Source: Chitinispirillum alkaliphilum
GTDB lineage: Bacteria > Fibrobacterota > Chitinivibrionia > Chitinivibrionales > Chitinispirillaceae
Direction: 5' to 3'
Length of the DNA: 64,000 nucleotides
Assembly (NCBI GenBank): GCA_001045525.1
Contig: LDWW01000002.1
Location: 186,001-250,000 of the forward strand
This document shows positions 9,081 through 18,750 of the stretch, one piece after another; the stretch's first letter is position 1; each line of letters starts with the position of its first letter. Made by a program: the position numbers and the translations under genes. The notes under the pieces were generated by a model that had not been told where the DNA came from, searched no databases, and was given only the letters and a program-made list of their open reading frames with translations.

Positions 9081-10202
9081 TCACATCCCGATCTCTTCCA
9101 GTTTGCGGAAAAGTTCTTTTGCAGTTCTATTCAGCTTTTCAGGTGTCTTTACATGAACCCGCACGAGAATATCTCCCCTCTCTCTTCCATGCACCACGGG
9201 TAATCCCTTGTTTCTGAGTCTAAAGATCTTCTCAGACTGAGTACCGGAAGGGACTTTTAGGTTCACTTTTCCCTCCAGAGTGGGGATTGTTTTTGAAGTC
9301 CCCAGTGCAGCTTCAGAAAAGGAGATATCCACATCACACACCAGATCCACTCCATGACGCTTAAAGAAGTCGTGTGGTTTTTCCTGTATGAGTACAATCA
9401 GATCCCCTGCGGGTCCGCCATTCATCCCCGCGTTACCCTTTGCTGTTACATTAAGATAGTTTCCTTCCGAAACTCCGGCCGGAATTTCAACTTCCACCAT
9501 GTCCTCAACCTGCTGAAGCCCGCTGCCGCTACAGGCAGTGCATGGATCTGAAACAGTGTAACCTTCTCCCTGGCACTTTGGACATACACTTTCCTGTATA
9601 ACCTGCCCAAAGAAAGAGTTTGCAACCTGACGGACTCTTCCGCTGCCGTTACACTGAGTACACACATTGCGTTTACCACTTTTTGATCCGCTTCCGCCAC
9701 AAACCGTGCATCTGTCTTTTCGCTTGATTTTGAGAGTTTTCTTTACTCCGGTAGAAATCTCTTCAAGAGAAAGAGATAGCCTGATCTGCAAATCCTTTCC
9801 TCTTGTCCCACCGGCAGCTCCAGCTCCCCTTCGTCCTCTGCCACCTCCCCAGCCAAAGAGGTCTCCAAAAACCGAGTCACCTCCGAAATCATTCATAAAA
9901 GCCCGAAGAGCATCGGAGATATCAAATCCGGCTGCACCAGCTGTATGGAAACCACCATATCCCCCACCATTTCCACCTTCGAAGGCAGCGTGTCCAAACC
10001 TGTCGTACTGAGCTCTTTTCTGAGGATCCTTTAATACCTCGTAGGCTTCGGTAGCATTCTTGAAATTTTCCTCAGCACTCTTGTCACCGGGATTTTTGTC
10101 GGGATGATATTTCACAGCCAATTTTCTGTAAGCTTTTTTTATCTCATCCTCAGAAGCATTCCTGTCTATTTCCAGTGTTTCATAAAAATCTTTTTTTGCC
10201 AT
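9081..10202 (-). CDS. dnaJ: Chaperone DnaJ (Hsp40)
   Basis: A co-chaperone that delivers unfolded protein to DnaK and stimulates its ATPase. All type I DnaJ parts are present: J domain (1-70) with HPD at about 33-35, a Gly/Phe-rich linker (about 75-130), and four CxxCxGxG zinc repeats (CTVCGGSG, CTQCNGSG, CPKCQGEG, CTACSGSG). A C-terminal substrate domain follows. The length of 373 is normal. It follows grpE by 24 bases in the heat-shock cluster. Its partner gene dnaK is not in this window. Confidence 0.97.
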   Translation of the reverse strand: MAKKDFYETLEIDRNASEDEIKKAYRKLAVKYHPDKNPGDKSAEENFKNATEAYEVLKDPQKRAQYDRFGHAAFEGGNGGGYGGFHTAGAAGFDISDALRAFMNDFGGDSVFGDLFGWGGGRGRRGAGAAGGTRGKDLQIRLSLSLEEISTGVKKTLKIKRKDRCTVCGGSGSKSGKRNVCTQCNGSGRVRQVANSFFGQVIQESVCPKCQGEGYTVSDPCTACSGSGLQQVEDMVEVEIPAGVSEGNYLNVTAKGNAGMNGGPAGDLIVLIQEKPHDFFKRHGVDLVCDVDISFSEAALGTSKTIPTLEGKVNLKVPSGTQSEKIFRLRNKGLPVVHGRERGDILVRVHVKTPEKLNRTAKELFRKLEEIGM

Positions 10203-10226
10203 TTTGCACTTTCCGATTAGTTAAAT

Positions 10227-10856
10227 TTATTCTTCCGGTTGAGCTTGGGGCGCACCACTTGAAACGATAACTCTGGCGTGTTTAATCACTTTATCCTTTA
10301 GTTTGTACCCCTTCTCAAACACTTCAGCAATATGATTTTCGGGTATGGTCTGATGCTCTGTTTTCATCAGTGCATCATGGATCTGAGGATCGAACTGCTC
10401 ACCAGTTTCCCCAAACGCCTGGAGTCCATTTTTGCCCAAAATTTCGCAGAATCTTGAGTATATAAGCTCTATCCCCTCGGCGAACTTTTTACACTCTTCA
10501 CTATTGATCTCAACCGTTTTCAGAGCCCTGTCGAAATTCTCCCTCACTTCGATAAGCTCTGACATTAAGCGCTCATTTGCCGAATCAATAAGTTTTTCAT
10601 AATCCCGGCTGGCTCTTTTTCTGAAATTGTCAAATTCAGCCATGAGCCGCAAATGCCTTTCATTCATGGTCTCATATTTCTCTTTGAAATCTTCAACTTC
10701 CTCAGTTTGCACTTCCTGAGCAGGCGCTTGGTCTTCTTCCCGGAGATGGTTTTGTGCCTTTTCGTCACCATCATTTGAGCCATTTTGCAGCTTTTCAGCA
10801 TCCTGCTCCTGAGAAAAGTCCTCTTTTTTGGCCGAATTATCCTTTCTGGAACTCAT
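10227..10856 (-). CDS. grpE: Nucleotide exchange factor GrpE
   Basis: GrpE releases ADP from DnaK. The protein has an acidic, disordered N-terminus (about 1-55), a long coiled coil (about 55-110, FKEKYETMNERHLRLMAEFDNFRKR) and the C-terminal beta-wing (GYKLKDKVIKHARVIVSSG), which is the family signature. I place the start at the ATG at 10856 rather than the GTG one codon upstream, because AAGGGG is 6 bases from the ATG and only 3 from the GTG. It sits between hrcA and dnaJ in the usual order, except that dnaK, which normally follows grpE, is missing. Confidence 0.95.
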   Translation of the reverse strand: MSSRKDNSAKKEDFSQEQDAEKLQNGSNDGDEKAQNHLREEDQAPAQEVQTEEVEDFKEKYETMNERHLRLMAEFDNFRKRASRDYEKLIDSANERLMSELIEVRENFDRALKTVEINSEECKKFAEGIELIYSRFCEILGKNGLQAFGETGEQFDPQIHDALMKTEHQTIPENHIAEVFEKGYKLKDKVIKHARVIVSSGAPQAQPEE

Positions 10857-10927
10857 CACTAACCCCTTTATTTTTTCAATTACAGCTGATATTTTTTTCT
10901 CAGTAAAACCAACAGTTTATTAGAAAC

Positions 10928-11965
10928 TCAGGTATACAATTCCCCAAGAAGCTTTGCAGTGTAAGTGACAGCTGAAACCATCTGAGGATAAGGCATTCGT
11001 TTTGGCCCTATAACCCCAAGACTTCCGCTCATACTCCCGACCTGATATGAAGTTTTAATGATACTGAAGGACTGGAGCTGATTTTGTCTGTTTTCTCCAC
11101 CGATTGATATCACCACCCCGGAAGGACTGCTCTGCTGAAGTGACTCAAAGAGATGCATCAGCAACCGTTTTTCTTCCAGAATTTCAATTACCGCACCGAC
11201 TCCCTCTCTGGTGAAAAATTCCGGTTGAAGAATTACATTTGTCTGCCCGTCAGCATATACCTCTTCATCGATATTTTCCTGAATTATTTTTTTAAGCGAG
11301 GGTACAAGCAATTTTATCACCCCAAGCTCCAGATCTGTTATGTCCGGAAAAGAGCAAAGTTCACTTTCGACCATTTCTTTCAGTGTTTTACCAGTGAATT
11401 TTGCATTCAGAATACGGCAGGCACTCTCGAGTCTCTCATGAGGCAACTCAGTCTGCATCTCCACAACCATGGTCTTTACAAACCCCGAATCAATAGCCAC
11501 ATTCATCAGGTACCGGTCGTTTCCAACATCAAACACATGAATGGAGCGGAAAATTCCGTTGCTCAGCTTAGGTGCCAGAATAATCCCAAGCTGATTAGTA
11601 GCCCGACTCAATGCTCTGGATGCCGCCTCCATAAGCAGATGAAGATCGGACGGATCAATTGCAATAATTGAACTCCTTATGTGATCCTTCACTTTTTCGG
11701 GCAAATCTATTTCACCCATCATTTTATCTACATAATAGCGATACCCCTTATCAGTGGGTATTCTTCCTGCAGATGTGTGGGGTTGTGCAACAAGTCCCCT
11801 CTCTTCAAGGTCTCCCATAATGTTACGCAGTGAGGCTGCACTGAGATCAAATTCACTCTGCTTGGAGAGAAACCTTGAGCTTGTAGGTGCCGCCCGGAGG
11901 ATAAAATTCCTCACCACAGCCTCAAGCACCTTTTGCTCCCGATCTGACAGTTTTTCGACTTCCAT
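10928..11965 (-). CDS. hrcA: Heat-inducible transcription repressor HrcA
   Basis: HrcA binds the CIRCE inverted repeat and represses class I heat-shock genes; GroEL helps it fold. The N-terminal winged helix is at residues 1-80 (VLEAVVRNFILRAAPTSS, with the signature PHTSAGRIPTDKGYRYYVD). A GAF-like dimerisation region and the SGSLGVIGPKRMPYPQMVSAV end motif follow. The length of 345 is typical. Its likely target is the CIRCE site in front of groES. I see no CIRCE directly in front of hrcA, so it is probably expressed by read-through from groEL. That would give negative feedback on the whole cluster. Confidence 0.96.
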   Translation of the reverse strand: MEVEKLSDREQKVLEAVVRNFILRAAPTSSRFLSKQSEFDLSAASLRNIMGDLEERGLVAQPHTSAGRIPTDKGYRYYVDKMMGEIDLPEKVKDHIRSSIIAIDPSDLHLLMEAASRALSRATNQLGIILAPKLSNGIFRSIHVFDVGNDRYLMNVAIDSGFVKTMVVEMQTELPHERLESACRILNAKFTGKTLKEMVESELCSFPDITDLELGVIKLLVPSLKKIIQENIDEEVYADGQTNVILQPEFFTREGVGAVIEILEEKRLLMHLFESLQQSSPSGVVISIGGENRQNQLQSFSIIKTSYQVGSMSGSLGVIGPKRMPYPQMVSAVTYTAKLLGELYT

Positions 11966-11992
11966 AATTAAAACATCTCAAATGTGTTTAGA

Positions 11993-12022
11993 GCCGCAGG
12001 AGGCCATGTGCGCTCCTGCGGC
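11993..12022 (-). terminator. Intercistronic hairpin between groEL and hrcA
   Basis: A perfect 10-bp GC-rich stem (GCCGCAGGAG with CTCCTGCGGC, loop of 10). Downstream on the minus strand the sequence is TCTAAACACATTTG, without a clean U tract. It may therefore be a partial terminator or an mRNA-processing site that lowers hrcA-grpE-dnaJ expression relative to groESL. Confidence 0.55.
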
Positions 12023-12071
12023 AAATTACAATTGGTATAGACCAAGGTAATACGTGACACGCATGAATTTA

Positions 12072-13739
12072 TTACATCATGCCGCCCATACCACCCATTC
12101 CGCCCATGCCACCCATACCACCCATAGCACCCATATCAGGAGCAGCAGCTTCGCCTTCAGGTTTTGGCTTATCTGAGACGATACACTCGGTGGTAAGGAT
12201 CAGACTTGAAATACTTGCAGCATTCTCAAGTGCAGTACGTGTAACCTTGGTTGGGTCAATAACACCCGCCTCTATGAGGTCCTCATACTTGTTTGAGTAT
12301 GCGTTGAAACCATAAGCACCTTTACCGTTTTTGACTTCGTTGCAAACAACAGAGGATTCCATACCGCTGTTTGAAACTATCATGCGCAGAGGCTCTTCAC
12401 AAGCACGACGGATAATACTTACACCCAGAGCCTCGTCGTTGTCTTCCAGCTTATAGTTGTCAAGAGTTGTTGCAGCACGGACAAGCGCCACACCACCCCC
12501 AGCAACAATCCCTTCCTCAACAGCAGCACGTGTTGCATGAAGAGCATCCTCAACGCGAGCCTTTTTCTCCTTCATTTCAGACTCTGTAGCGGCACCGATG
12601 TTGATCACTGCAACACCACCGGCCAGTTTTGCCAGACGTTCCTGGAGCTTTTCAGAGTCGTAATCAGAAGTACTGTCTTCGATCTGCTTTCTGATAAGCT
12701 TAACTCTGCCTTTGATATCTTCTGACTTGCCGGCACCTTCGATAATTGTAGTGTTTTCTTTGTCGATGCTAACTCTCTTTGCACTTCCAAGAGAATCGAC
12801 AGTGGTGTTTTCAAGTTTGAAACCGGCATCTTCTGAGATAAGCACTCCACCTGTAAGCACAGCGATATCCTCAAGCATTGCTTTGCGACGGTCGCCAAAA
12901 CCCGGAGCCTTAACAGCTGCGATTTTAAGAGTACCGCGGAGTTTGTTTACAACCAGTGTTGCCAAGGCTTCACCTTCAACATCCTCAGCAATTATAAGGA
13001 GCTGCTTGCCCATCTGTGCAACTTTTTCCAGCACAGGGAGAAGATCCTTCATGGTGCTGATTTTCTTGTCATAGATGAGAATCATAGGCTCATCAAGAAC
13101 ACACTCCATAGTTTCAGGATTTGTCACAAAGTAGGGTGAGAGATAACCGCGATCAAACTGCATCCCCTCAACTACCTCAAGATTAGTCTCGATGCTTTTA
13201 GCTTCTTCAACAGTGATCACACCATCTTTACCAACCTTCTCCATAGCATCGGCGATAAGATCTCCGATTTCCTTATCGTTGTTTGCGGAGATTGCACCAA
13301 CCTGAGCGATCTCTTTTTTTCCGGAAATAGGCTTTGATTCTTTCTGAAGTGACTCAACGATAACTCTTACAGCCTTATCAACACCACGCTTAAGGGCCAT
13401 GGCATTGGCTCCGGCAGTAACGTTTTTGATACCCAGACGAGCGATAACCTGTGCAAGAACGGTTGCTGTAGTAGTACCATCACCGGCAACATCACTTGTC
13501 TTAGATGCAACTTCCTTAACCATCTGTGCACCCATGTTTTCGAACTTATCTTCAAGCTCGATCTCTTTTGCCACAGTAACACCGTCTTTTGTGACAGTAG
13601 GTGAACCGAAACTCTTTTCAAGCACTACATTACGTCCCCGTGGACCCAGTGTAACACGTACTGCATTTGCCAGAGTATCCACTCCGTTGAGGAGTTTCTC
13701 GCGAGCAATGACATCGAATGCGATTTGCTTTCCAGCCAT
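12072..13739 (-). CDS. groEL: Chaperonin GroEL (Hsp60)
   Basis: The 14-mer chaperonin subunit that encloses and folds proteins in the cytoplasm with GroES and ATP. The whole sequence is canonical: [17 protein letters not shown] near residue 30, [11 protein letters not shown] at about 87, and the [15 protein letters not shown] signature at about 405. The C-terminal tail is a GGM repeat of five units ending GGMM. The length of 555 is normal. AGGAG precedes the ATG. It is 54 bases after groES and under the same CIRCE-controlled promoter. Confidence 0.98.
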   Translation of the reverse strand: MAGKQIAFDVIAREKLLNGVDTLANAVRVTLGPRGRNVVLEKSFGSPTVTKDGVTVAKEIELEDKFENMGAQMVKEVASKTSDVAGDGTTTATVLAQVIARLGIKNVTAGANAMALKRGVDKAVRVIVESLQKESKPISGKKEIAQVGAISANNDKEIGDLIADAMEKVGKDGVITVEEAKSIETNLEVVEGMQFDRGYLSPYFVTNPETMECVLDEPMILIYDKKISTMKDLLPVLEKVAQMGKQLLIIAEDVEGEALATLVVNKLRGTLKIAAVKAPGFGDRRKAMLEDIAVLTGGVLISEDAGFKLENTTVDSLGSAKRVSIDKENTTIIEGAGKSEDIKGRVKLIRKQIEDSTSDYDSEKLQERLAKLAGGVAVINIGAATESEMKEKKARVEDALHATRAAVEEGIVAGGGVALVRAATTLDNYKLEDNDEALGVSIIRRACEEPLRMIVSNSGMESSVVCNEVKNGKGAYGFNAYSNKYEDLIEAGVIDPTKVTRTALENAASISSLILTTECIVSDKPKPEGEAAAPDMGAMGGMGGMGGMGGMGGMM

Positions 13740-13793
13740 ATTTGTTTTTCTCCTGTATTAAGATGTTATTGAAAATTCAGTGTAATCTAAGGA

Positions 13794-14078
13794 TTAAAGA
13801 ACAGCAAGAACGTCACTTTCTCTCATGATAAGGTACTCTTCACCTTCGATTGTGACCTCTGTTCCGGAGTATTTTCCATAAAGAACAGTCTGACCTTCTT
13901 TGAGGGTCATTTCAATTTTCTGACCGCTGTCAGAAACTTTACCTGGCCCAACAGCCACAACTTCACCTTTCTGTGGTTTCTCTTTTGCGTTGTCAGGAAT
14001 GATAATTCCACCTGCTGTTTTCTCCTCGGCTCCCATCGGCCGAACGATAACCCTGTCTGCTAAAGGTTTAACGTTCAT
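13794..14078 (-). CDS. groES: Co-chaperonin GroES (Hsp10)
   Basis: The heptameric lid of the GroEL chamber. A 94-residue protein with the family opening (LADRVIVRP) and a mobile loop at residues about 18-32 ([19 protein letters not shown]). The roof region and the [13 protein letters not shown] ending are also present. It is first in the groES-groEL-hrcA-grpE-dnaJ run and is directly preceded by a perfect CIRCE operator. Confidence 0.98.
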   Translation of the reverse strand: MNVKPLADRVIVRPMGAEEKTAGGIIIPDNAKEKPQKGEVVAVGPGKVSDSGQKIEMTLKEGQTVLYGKYSGTEVTIEGEEYLIMRESDVLAVL

Positions 14079-14148
14079 GATACAACTCCCTTCGAATAAG
14101 ATTGATAAGTTGAAAAAATAGACTTAAAGGACCGTTTCACCAACTCTG

Positions 14149-14175
14149 TTAGCACTCATCAAAAGAGAGTGCTAA
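14149..14175 (-). promoter_or_regulatory. CIRCE operator (HrcA binding site)
   Basis: A perfect consensus TTAGCACTC, nine-base spacer, GAGTGCTAA. It lies about 70 bases upstream of groES and just downstream of the predicted -10 box, the usual position for HrcA repression. Confidence 0.97.
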
Positions 14176-14186
14176 TATCATGACAT

Positions 14187-14215
14187 AATCTAATATCTTT
14201 ATATTTCTCAGTCAA
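14187..14215 (-). promoter_or_regulatory. Predicted sigma-70 type promoter of groESL
   Basis: On the minus strand a -35 TTGACT and a -10 TAGATT are separated by exactly 17 bases. The CIRCE repeat starts 11 bases after the -10, so repressor binding would cover the start site. Confidence 0.6.
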
Positions 14216-14306
14216 GTTTTTTTTTATAGCTACAGGAAAGATTTTAATTTATAATTACAGGAGAAATGAGGACCTTTAAACAGCAAACAACGGACCAGTT
14301 TTTCCC

Positions 14307-15494
14307 ATGAAGAAGGAAATGAAAATCTTAGCCAAAGCGGGACTCTCTGCCAAAGAGCAAAACCTGTTAAAAAAGATCACTCTCTACTCATTTATAGTAT
14401 GCTCTGTGCTTGTTTTAACATTCTGGGTCACAGGATCATTGCTTCAGCGAAGTGATTCAGGGCAACGAGTCCGGATAAGGCCACCCTCATCAACCAATCA
14501 GCTCAACAGCCTCGATATCCAGGCACATCGGTTCACTGCAGAAAGACTGATGCAAAGCAATCGCTATGACGAAGCTATCCCCCATCTTCAAAGAGTTCTG
14601 GCAGCCCACAACAGAGACACAGAGGGGAGGATATTTCTCTCCGAGGCACTTCTTAAAGCAGGCCATTTCGACCGTGCACTTTCAGCCATCGAAACACTCC
14701 TTTCCGAAGAGCCTGACGATTCACTTGCCCCAATACTTTTAACACGGAAAGGTATTGCACTCTTTTATCTCGGAAGACATAAACAAAGTCTTACCATTCT
14801 TGAAAACTGTCTCAAACGCTACCCCGATTGTGCTGAAGCGCTCTGTTTCCTTGGACAGATAGAAGCCTCAAAGCAGCTGCCCTCTGAAAGGGCCGTTGAA
14901 TACCTCCAGCGAAGTGTCGAGGTGGATCCATTCTATGTAGAAGGCTGGTATCAACTTGGCAGATATTATTCCCGGACAGGAGAGTATTTCAAGGCACGAA
15001 GACTTTTTCTGAAAGCCCTTGAAATCAACCCCCTTCACTCCAGAAGCCACTCAAGGCTTGGAACCGTATACTATTATATGAGAAATGCAGATCTGGCCAA
15101 AAAATCATACCAGACAGCCCTGGCCATCAACCCCTATGATTTCAACACCAGGTATAATCTTGGCGAAGTATACTTCAATCTTCTCGAAAACAGACACAAC
15201 GCCCTCTACCACTACAAAAGGGCAATTGAAAAAAGTCCCTACCACCCCGATGCCAATTTCAAGGCAGGAATCATCTGCATGGGCAACGGAATGATAAAGG
15301 AGGCAATAGGGTATTTTGAGAACTCATTGAAAACAGAAAGAGCCGATATAAGAAAATTACTTCAGCTTGCAGCCGCCTATGAACGATTAGGTGACAGCAG
15401 CAAAGCATTGGAAGTATATCAGGAGATTAAGGAGATTGACCCACTTCACCTCATTGCTAACCAAAAGATAAGATTTCTCTCCCGGAATTTGTAG
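14307..15494 (+). CDS. Membrane-anchored TPR protein
   Basis: A 395-residue protein with one N-terminal transmembrane helix (about 26-48, YSFIVCSVLVLTFWVTGSLL) and at least seven TPR units from about 75 to 390. Clear TPR examples are AERLMQSNRYDEAIPHLQRVL, GWYQLGRYYSRTGEYFKARRLF and RYNLGEVYFNLLENRHNALYHY. The short N-terminal cytoplasmic piece and the repeats suggest a periplasmic scaffold tethered to the inner membrane. No strong ribosome site is seen before the ATG, so the exact start is uncertain. It is divergent from groES, and no functional partner is evident. Confidence 0.8.
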   Translation: MKKEMKILAKAGLSAKEQNLLKKITLYSFIVCSVLVLTFWVTGSLLQRSDSGQRVRIRPPSSTNQLNSLDIQAHRFTAERLMQSNRYDEAIPHLQRVLAAHNRDTEGRIFLSEALLKAGHFDRALSAIETLLSEEPDDSLAPILLTRKGIALFYLGRHKQSLTILENCLKRYPDCAEALCFLGQIEASKQLPSERAVEYLQRSVEVDPFYVEGWYQLGRYYSRTGEYFKARRLFLKALEINPLHSRSHSRLGTVYYYMRNADLAKKSYQTALAINPYDFNTRYNLGEVYFNLLENRHNALYHYKRAIEKSPYHPDANFKAGIICMGNGMIKEAIGYFENSLKTERADIRKLLQLAAAYERLGDSSKALEVYQEIKEIDPLHLIANQKIRFLSRNL

Positions 15495-15638
15495 CTATGA
15501 TTTCTAACTCTGCCAGCATTAAAGGGTTATAGATTTTTTTCTTGATTTATCGGTGAAAGAATTGTATTCTAATTATGCTGAGTGGAGATTTAAAACAGAA
15601 CAAGCAAAACAAATTGATGAGAAGATGGGGGTTTTTCG

Positions 15639-15941
15639 TTGGGCAATATAACAAAAAAAGATTTGGTTGAGCGTATATCCGATCGGACTGGTCTAACTCA
15701 GGTTGACACAAAAATCGTGTTGGAGAGTTTTCTGGAATCGCTCGCTGACACTCTTCAGAAGGGAAATAATGTTGAGATAAGAGGTTTTGGCAGATTCAAG
15801 ATAAAGCAGAAAAATGCCCGTACTGCCCGCAATCCCCGGACAAATGAATTCATTCAGGTTGAAGCCGGGTACAAACCGGTATTTGAAGCATCTAAAGAGC
15901 TTCGCAAAAGAGTCAATGACAAGATCATGGGGGAAGAATAA
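15639..15941 (+). CDS. HU/IHF-family nucleoid DNA-bending protein
   Basis: A 100-residue dimeric DNA-bending protein. It shows the family body (KKDLVERISDRTGLTQ, then FLESLADTLQKG) and the beta-arm signature (GFGRFKIKQKNARTARNPRT), which inserts into the minor groove. The ARTARNPRTNE pattern is closer to IHF than to HU. The start must be TTG at 15639: an in-frame TGA at 15618 lies just upstream, and no ATG or GTG is in frame before the conserved core. A GGGGG ribosome site lies about 8 bases upstream. Confidence 0.93.
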   Translation: MGNITKKDLVERISDRTGLTQVDTKIVLESFLESLADTLQKGNNVEIRGFGRFKIKQKNARTARNPRTNEFIQVEAGYKPVFEASKELRKRVNDKIMGEE

Positions 15942-15988
15942 CCAATCTGTCAAAACGAATTTCGGGAAGTATATATAATGATTATTTT

Positions 15989-16025
15989 AGGAGTGACCGG
16001 GGAATTGGCTGCACTCCTTTTTTTT
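15989..16025 (+). terminator. Rho-independent terminator of the IHF/HU gene
   Basis: A 7-bp stem AGGAGTG / CACTCCT with a 16-base loop is followed directly by a run of eight Ts on the plus strand, about 50 bases after the stop. Confidence 0.8.
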
Positions 16026-16048
16026 GAGATGCCCCTCAACCAATCCCT

Positions 16049-16849
16049 CTACTCTAAGCCACTTAACTCCCTGGCCCTCTTTGCAGCCTGAAGGACAGCG
16101 CTCATAACAGAGTGTTTAAATTTACCCTTTTCCAACGCAAGCGCACCGTTTGCAGTAGTACCTCCCGGAGACATAACTCTTGACTTAAGCACTGAGGGAT
16201 GTTCATTTTCCTGTTCGACCATTTTCGCAGCACCGATAACAGTCTGCACAGCACTTTCAAGCGCAACAGAAAAAGGCAACCCGGCCGTAACCCCCCCTTC
16301 CGCAAGGGCTTCGATAAAGGCATACACATATGCAGGACCACTGCCGGAGAGGCCGGTAGCAGCATCCATATAGCACTCTGCAAGCACCGTTACCTTACCG
16401 CATGCAGAGAAAATCTCCACTGCGAGATCCCGGTCCTTTTCACTGCAATTTTCAGTGAAGCAACAGGCACTCATCCCCTCACCTATCAGAGCGGGTGTGT
16501 TTGGCATAACCCTGCACACCCTGGCAGTTTGACCAATCTGATTGCGGATATTTTCAGTTGTTATACCGGCAGCTACAGAGATTAGGAGAGGGGAATTTTG
16601 ATGATTTTTGTAATGACCCTTAAGCATCTCTGCTGCAGCGGGAAGATCTGCCGGTTTCACCGAAACTATTATTGCATCCTGATCTGCCCAATGCTCCGGT
16701 TCGTTAACCTTTACATTTCCACCAAGATCATTCATTGCAGTCCGCAGGAGATCAAAAGCTGAAACTGTAATATTGTCTTCAAACTTTCTGAAAAGCCCGC
16801 CAATAATGGCCCTTCCCATGTTTCCGGTGCCCAGGACTGCAATTTTCAT
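16049..16849 (-). CDS. proC: Pyrroline-5-carboxylate reductase
   Basis: It reduces pyrroline-5-carboxylate to proline with NAD(P)H, the last step of proline synthesis. The Rossmann motif GTGNMG is at residues 7-12. The catalytic and dimer region carries the signature LSGSGPAYVYAFIEALAEGGVTAGL (about 157-181) and MSPGGTTANGALALE near 227-241. The length of 266 is normal. It lies 46 bases downstream of rho on the same strand and is probably co-transcribed. Confidence 0.96.
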   Translation of the reverse strand: MKIAVLGTGNMGRAIIGGLFRKFEDNITVSAFDLLRTAMNDLGGNVKVNEPEHWADQDAIIVSVKPADLPAAAEMLKGHYKNHQNSPLLISVAAGITTENIRNQIGQTARVCRVMPNTPALIGEGMSACCFTENCSEKDRDLAVEIFSACGKVTVLAECYMDAATGLSGSGPAYVYAFIEALAEGGVTAGLPFSVALESAVQTVIGAAKMVEQENEHPSVLKSRVMSPGGTTANGALALEKGKFKHSVMSAVLQAAKRARELSGLE

Positions 16850-16895
16850 ATTAGTTTCCTTAGAGAGAAGAATTTCAAAAAAACAAACAGAGAAC

Positions 16896-18143
16896 TTAAC
16901 TCTTCATGACATCAAGAAATTCTCTGTTGGTTTTTGTCTGAGACATTTTATCAATCAAAAACTCCATCATCTCTACCGGGGACATAGTAGCCAGAAACTT
17001 TCTGAGGATCCACATACGGTTGAGTTCCTCTTCCGTAAGCAGCAGCTCCTCTTTTCTGGTTCCGCTTCTCATAAGGTCGATAGCAGGATAGATTCTCCGG
17101 TCAGCGATTTTTCTGTCCAGAACAAGCTCCATATTTCCTGTACCCTTGAACTCTTCAAAGATAACTTCATCCATTCTGCTTCCGGTTTCAATCAGTGCTG
17201 TGGCGATAATAGTCAGACTACCACCGTTGTCGATATTTCTTGCAGCACCGAAGAAACGTTTTGGTTTATAGAGAGCCTGAGAGTCCACACCTCCAGAAAG
17301 AATACGTCCCGAATGGGGTGCAACAGTATTATGGGCTCTTGCCAGACGAGTGATACTATCGAGAAGTATAACCACATCCCGGTTATGCTCCACAAGACGT
17401 TTAGCTCTCTCGATTGCCATCTCAGCAACTACGACATGACGTTCTGCAGGTTCATCAAAGGTTGAGCTGATAATTTCCGCTTTTACAGAACGTTGCATAT
17501 CAGTCACTTCCTCCGGACGCTCATCTATAAGCAAAACGATAAGAAAAGCTTCCGGGTGACTGTGGAGAATAGCATTGGCGATATTTTTAAGCAGAACAGT
17601 TTTTCCGGTCCTTGGAGGCGCAACAATGAGTCCACGCTGCCCCTTTCCTATAGGGGTGAGCAGGTTCATAATTCTGGTTGCACTGTCTTTGGGGTTGTGT
17701 TCGAGGTTGAATCGTTGCTCAGGAAAAAGAGGAGTAAGATCATCGAAGTTGATTTTTTTCTTACACTCTTCGGGATCCTCATAGTTAACCATTTCCACTC
17801 TAAGAAGAGCAAAATAACGCTCAGAATCCTTAGGTGGCCTTACCTGCCCGGAAACAGAATCTCCCGTTTTCAGATAAAACCGTTTTATCTGGGAGGGAGA
17901 GACATAGATGTCATCGGGGCCGCTCAGATATGAATTAAGCGGGGAGCGCAGGAAACCAAAACCATCTGGCATAATCTCCAGTACACCTTCGGCAAACATC
18001 TGCCCGTTCTGTGCAGCCTGAGCCTGTAAAATTTTAAATATCAACTCCTGGCGACGGAAATTTCGGTGCTCTCCAATTTTGTGACGTTCAGCCACATCAT
18101 TGAGCTCCGTCATAGACATGCTCTTTAGCTCAGCAACATTCAT
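16896..18143 (-). CDS. rho: Transcription termination factor Rho
   Basis: A hexameric RNA helicase that ends transcription of untranslated RNA. It has the N-terminal helix bundle ([18 protein letters not shown]) and an RNA-binding cold-shock-like domain ([16 protein letters not shown]). The RecA-type ATPase has Walker A APPRTGKT and the arginine-rich [31 protein letters not shown] segment. I prefer the ATG at 18143 over the one two codons upstream, because GAGG is 7 bases from it and directly abuts the upstream one. The length of about 415 lacks the long insert seen in some phyla. Confidence 0.97.
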   Translation of the reverse strand: MNVAELKSMSMTELNDVAERHKIGEHRNFRRQELIFKILQAQAAQNGQMFAEGVLEIMPDGFGFLRSPLNSYLSGPDDIYVSPSQIKRFYLKTGDSVSGQVRPPKDSERYFALLRVEMVNYEDPEECKKKINFDDLTPLFPEQRFNLEHNPKDSATRIMNLLTPIGKGQRGLIVAPPRTGKTVLLKNIANAILHSHPEAFLIVLLIDERPEEVTDMQRSVKAEIISSTFDEPAERHVVVAEMAIERAKRLVEHNRDVVILLDSITRLARAHNTVAPHSGRILSGGVDSQALYKPKRFFGAARNIDNGGSLTIIATALIETGSRMDEVIFEEFKGTGNMELVLDRKIADRRIYPAIDLMRSGTRKEELLLTEEELNRMWILRKFLATMSPVEMMEFLIDKMSQTKTNREFLDVMKS

Positions 18144-18149
18144 TAACAT

Positions 18150-18750
18150 ACCTCAATTAATAAAAGGGGTTTATACTGGTAATAATTTTGTTTTCTTTGT
18201 GGTTTCATTCCTAAGAGGAAAATGCCAGCCCAGTAACCATCGAAAGCTTTGACCAATTTTTTCAACTATGAAACATGAAGAACTACTACTACGCTTTCAT
18301 GAAGACTGGTTTTATTCTGGTTATTATATCACACGTGTTCCCAAGATAACAATTGACAGTGAGTAATTTAACACGGTTATAATCAATTGAAATAGTGAAC
18401 GCGAGGTTTACAGAATGATGGAATGGTCATTTTGCCATTTATCTAAATATGGTGCAACGCCGGAATGATGTCAAGTTTTTTTTTAAAATTTATCCCCTGA
18501 CACACCTATATTTCGTTCATTCACGTCAAAAATTTATCTGTAAGTCCGAAATTACATACTTCTTTTCCTATACCGTAATCTAACCGATTAAAAGCAATCA
18601 AGCCCTTGGGGTAAAAACAAGTAGCGAAAAACAGAAATCTGCATAGATTTTGCCGGAAGAAATCAAATAGAGTACAAAGGAGAGTGCATCAATTATTATA
18701 TTTTCAGGCTACGTTTGGTTACATTGTCAGCACCTGGAAAGATAAGGTAC
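18150..18750. promoter_or_regulatory. 600-bp divergent intergenic region between rho and the PHP-like gene
   Basis: No gene is recognised here. One plus-strand promoter-like pair is TTGACA (18353-18358) and TATAAT (18378-18383), both perfect boxes but with a long 19-base spacer. A 24-codon frame starting with GTG at 18684 overlaps the next gene's start but has no convincing ribosome site. The rho promoter must also lie here; I could not fix it. Confidence 0.35.

Noticed and set aside
12072-12116. Short tandem repeat at the end of groEL
   Set aside because: It encodes the normal GGM-repeat tail of GroEL and is not a separate repeat element.
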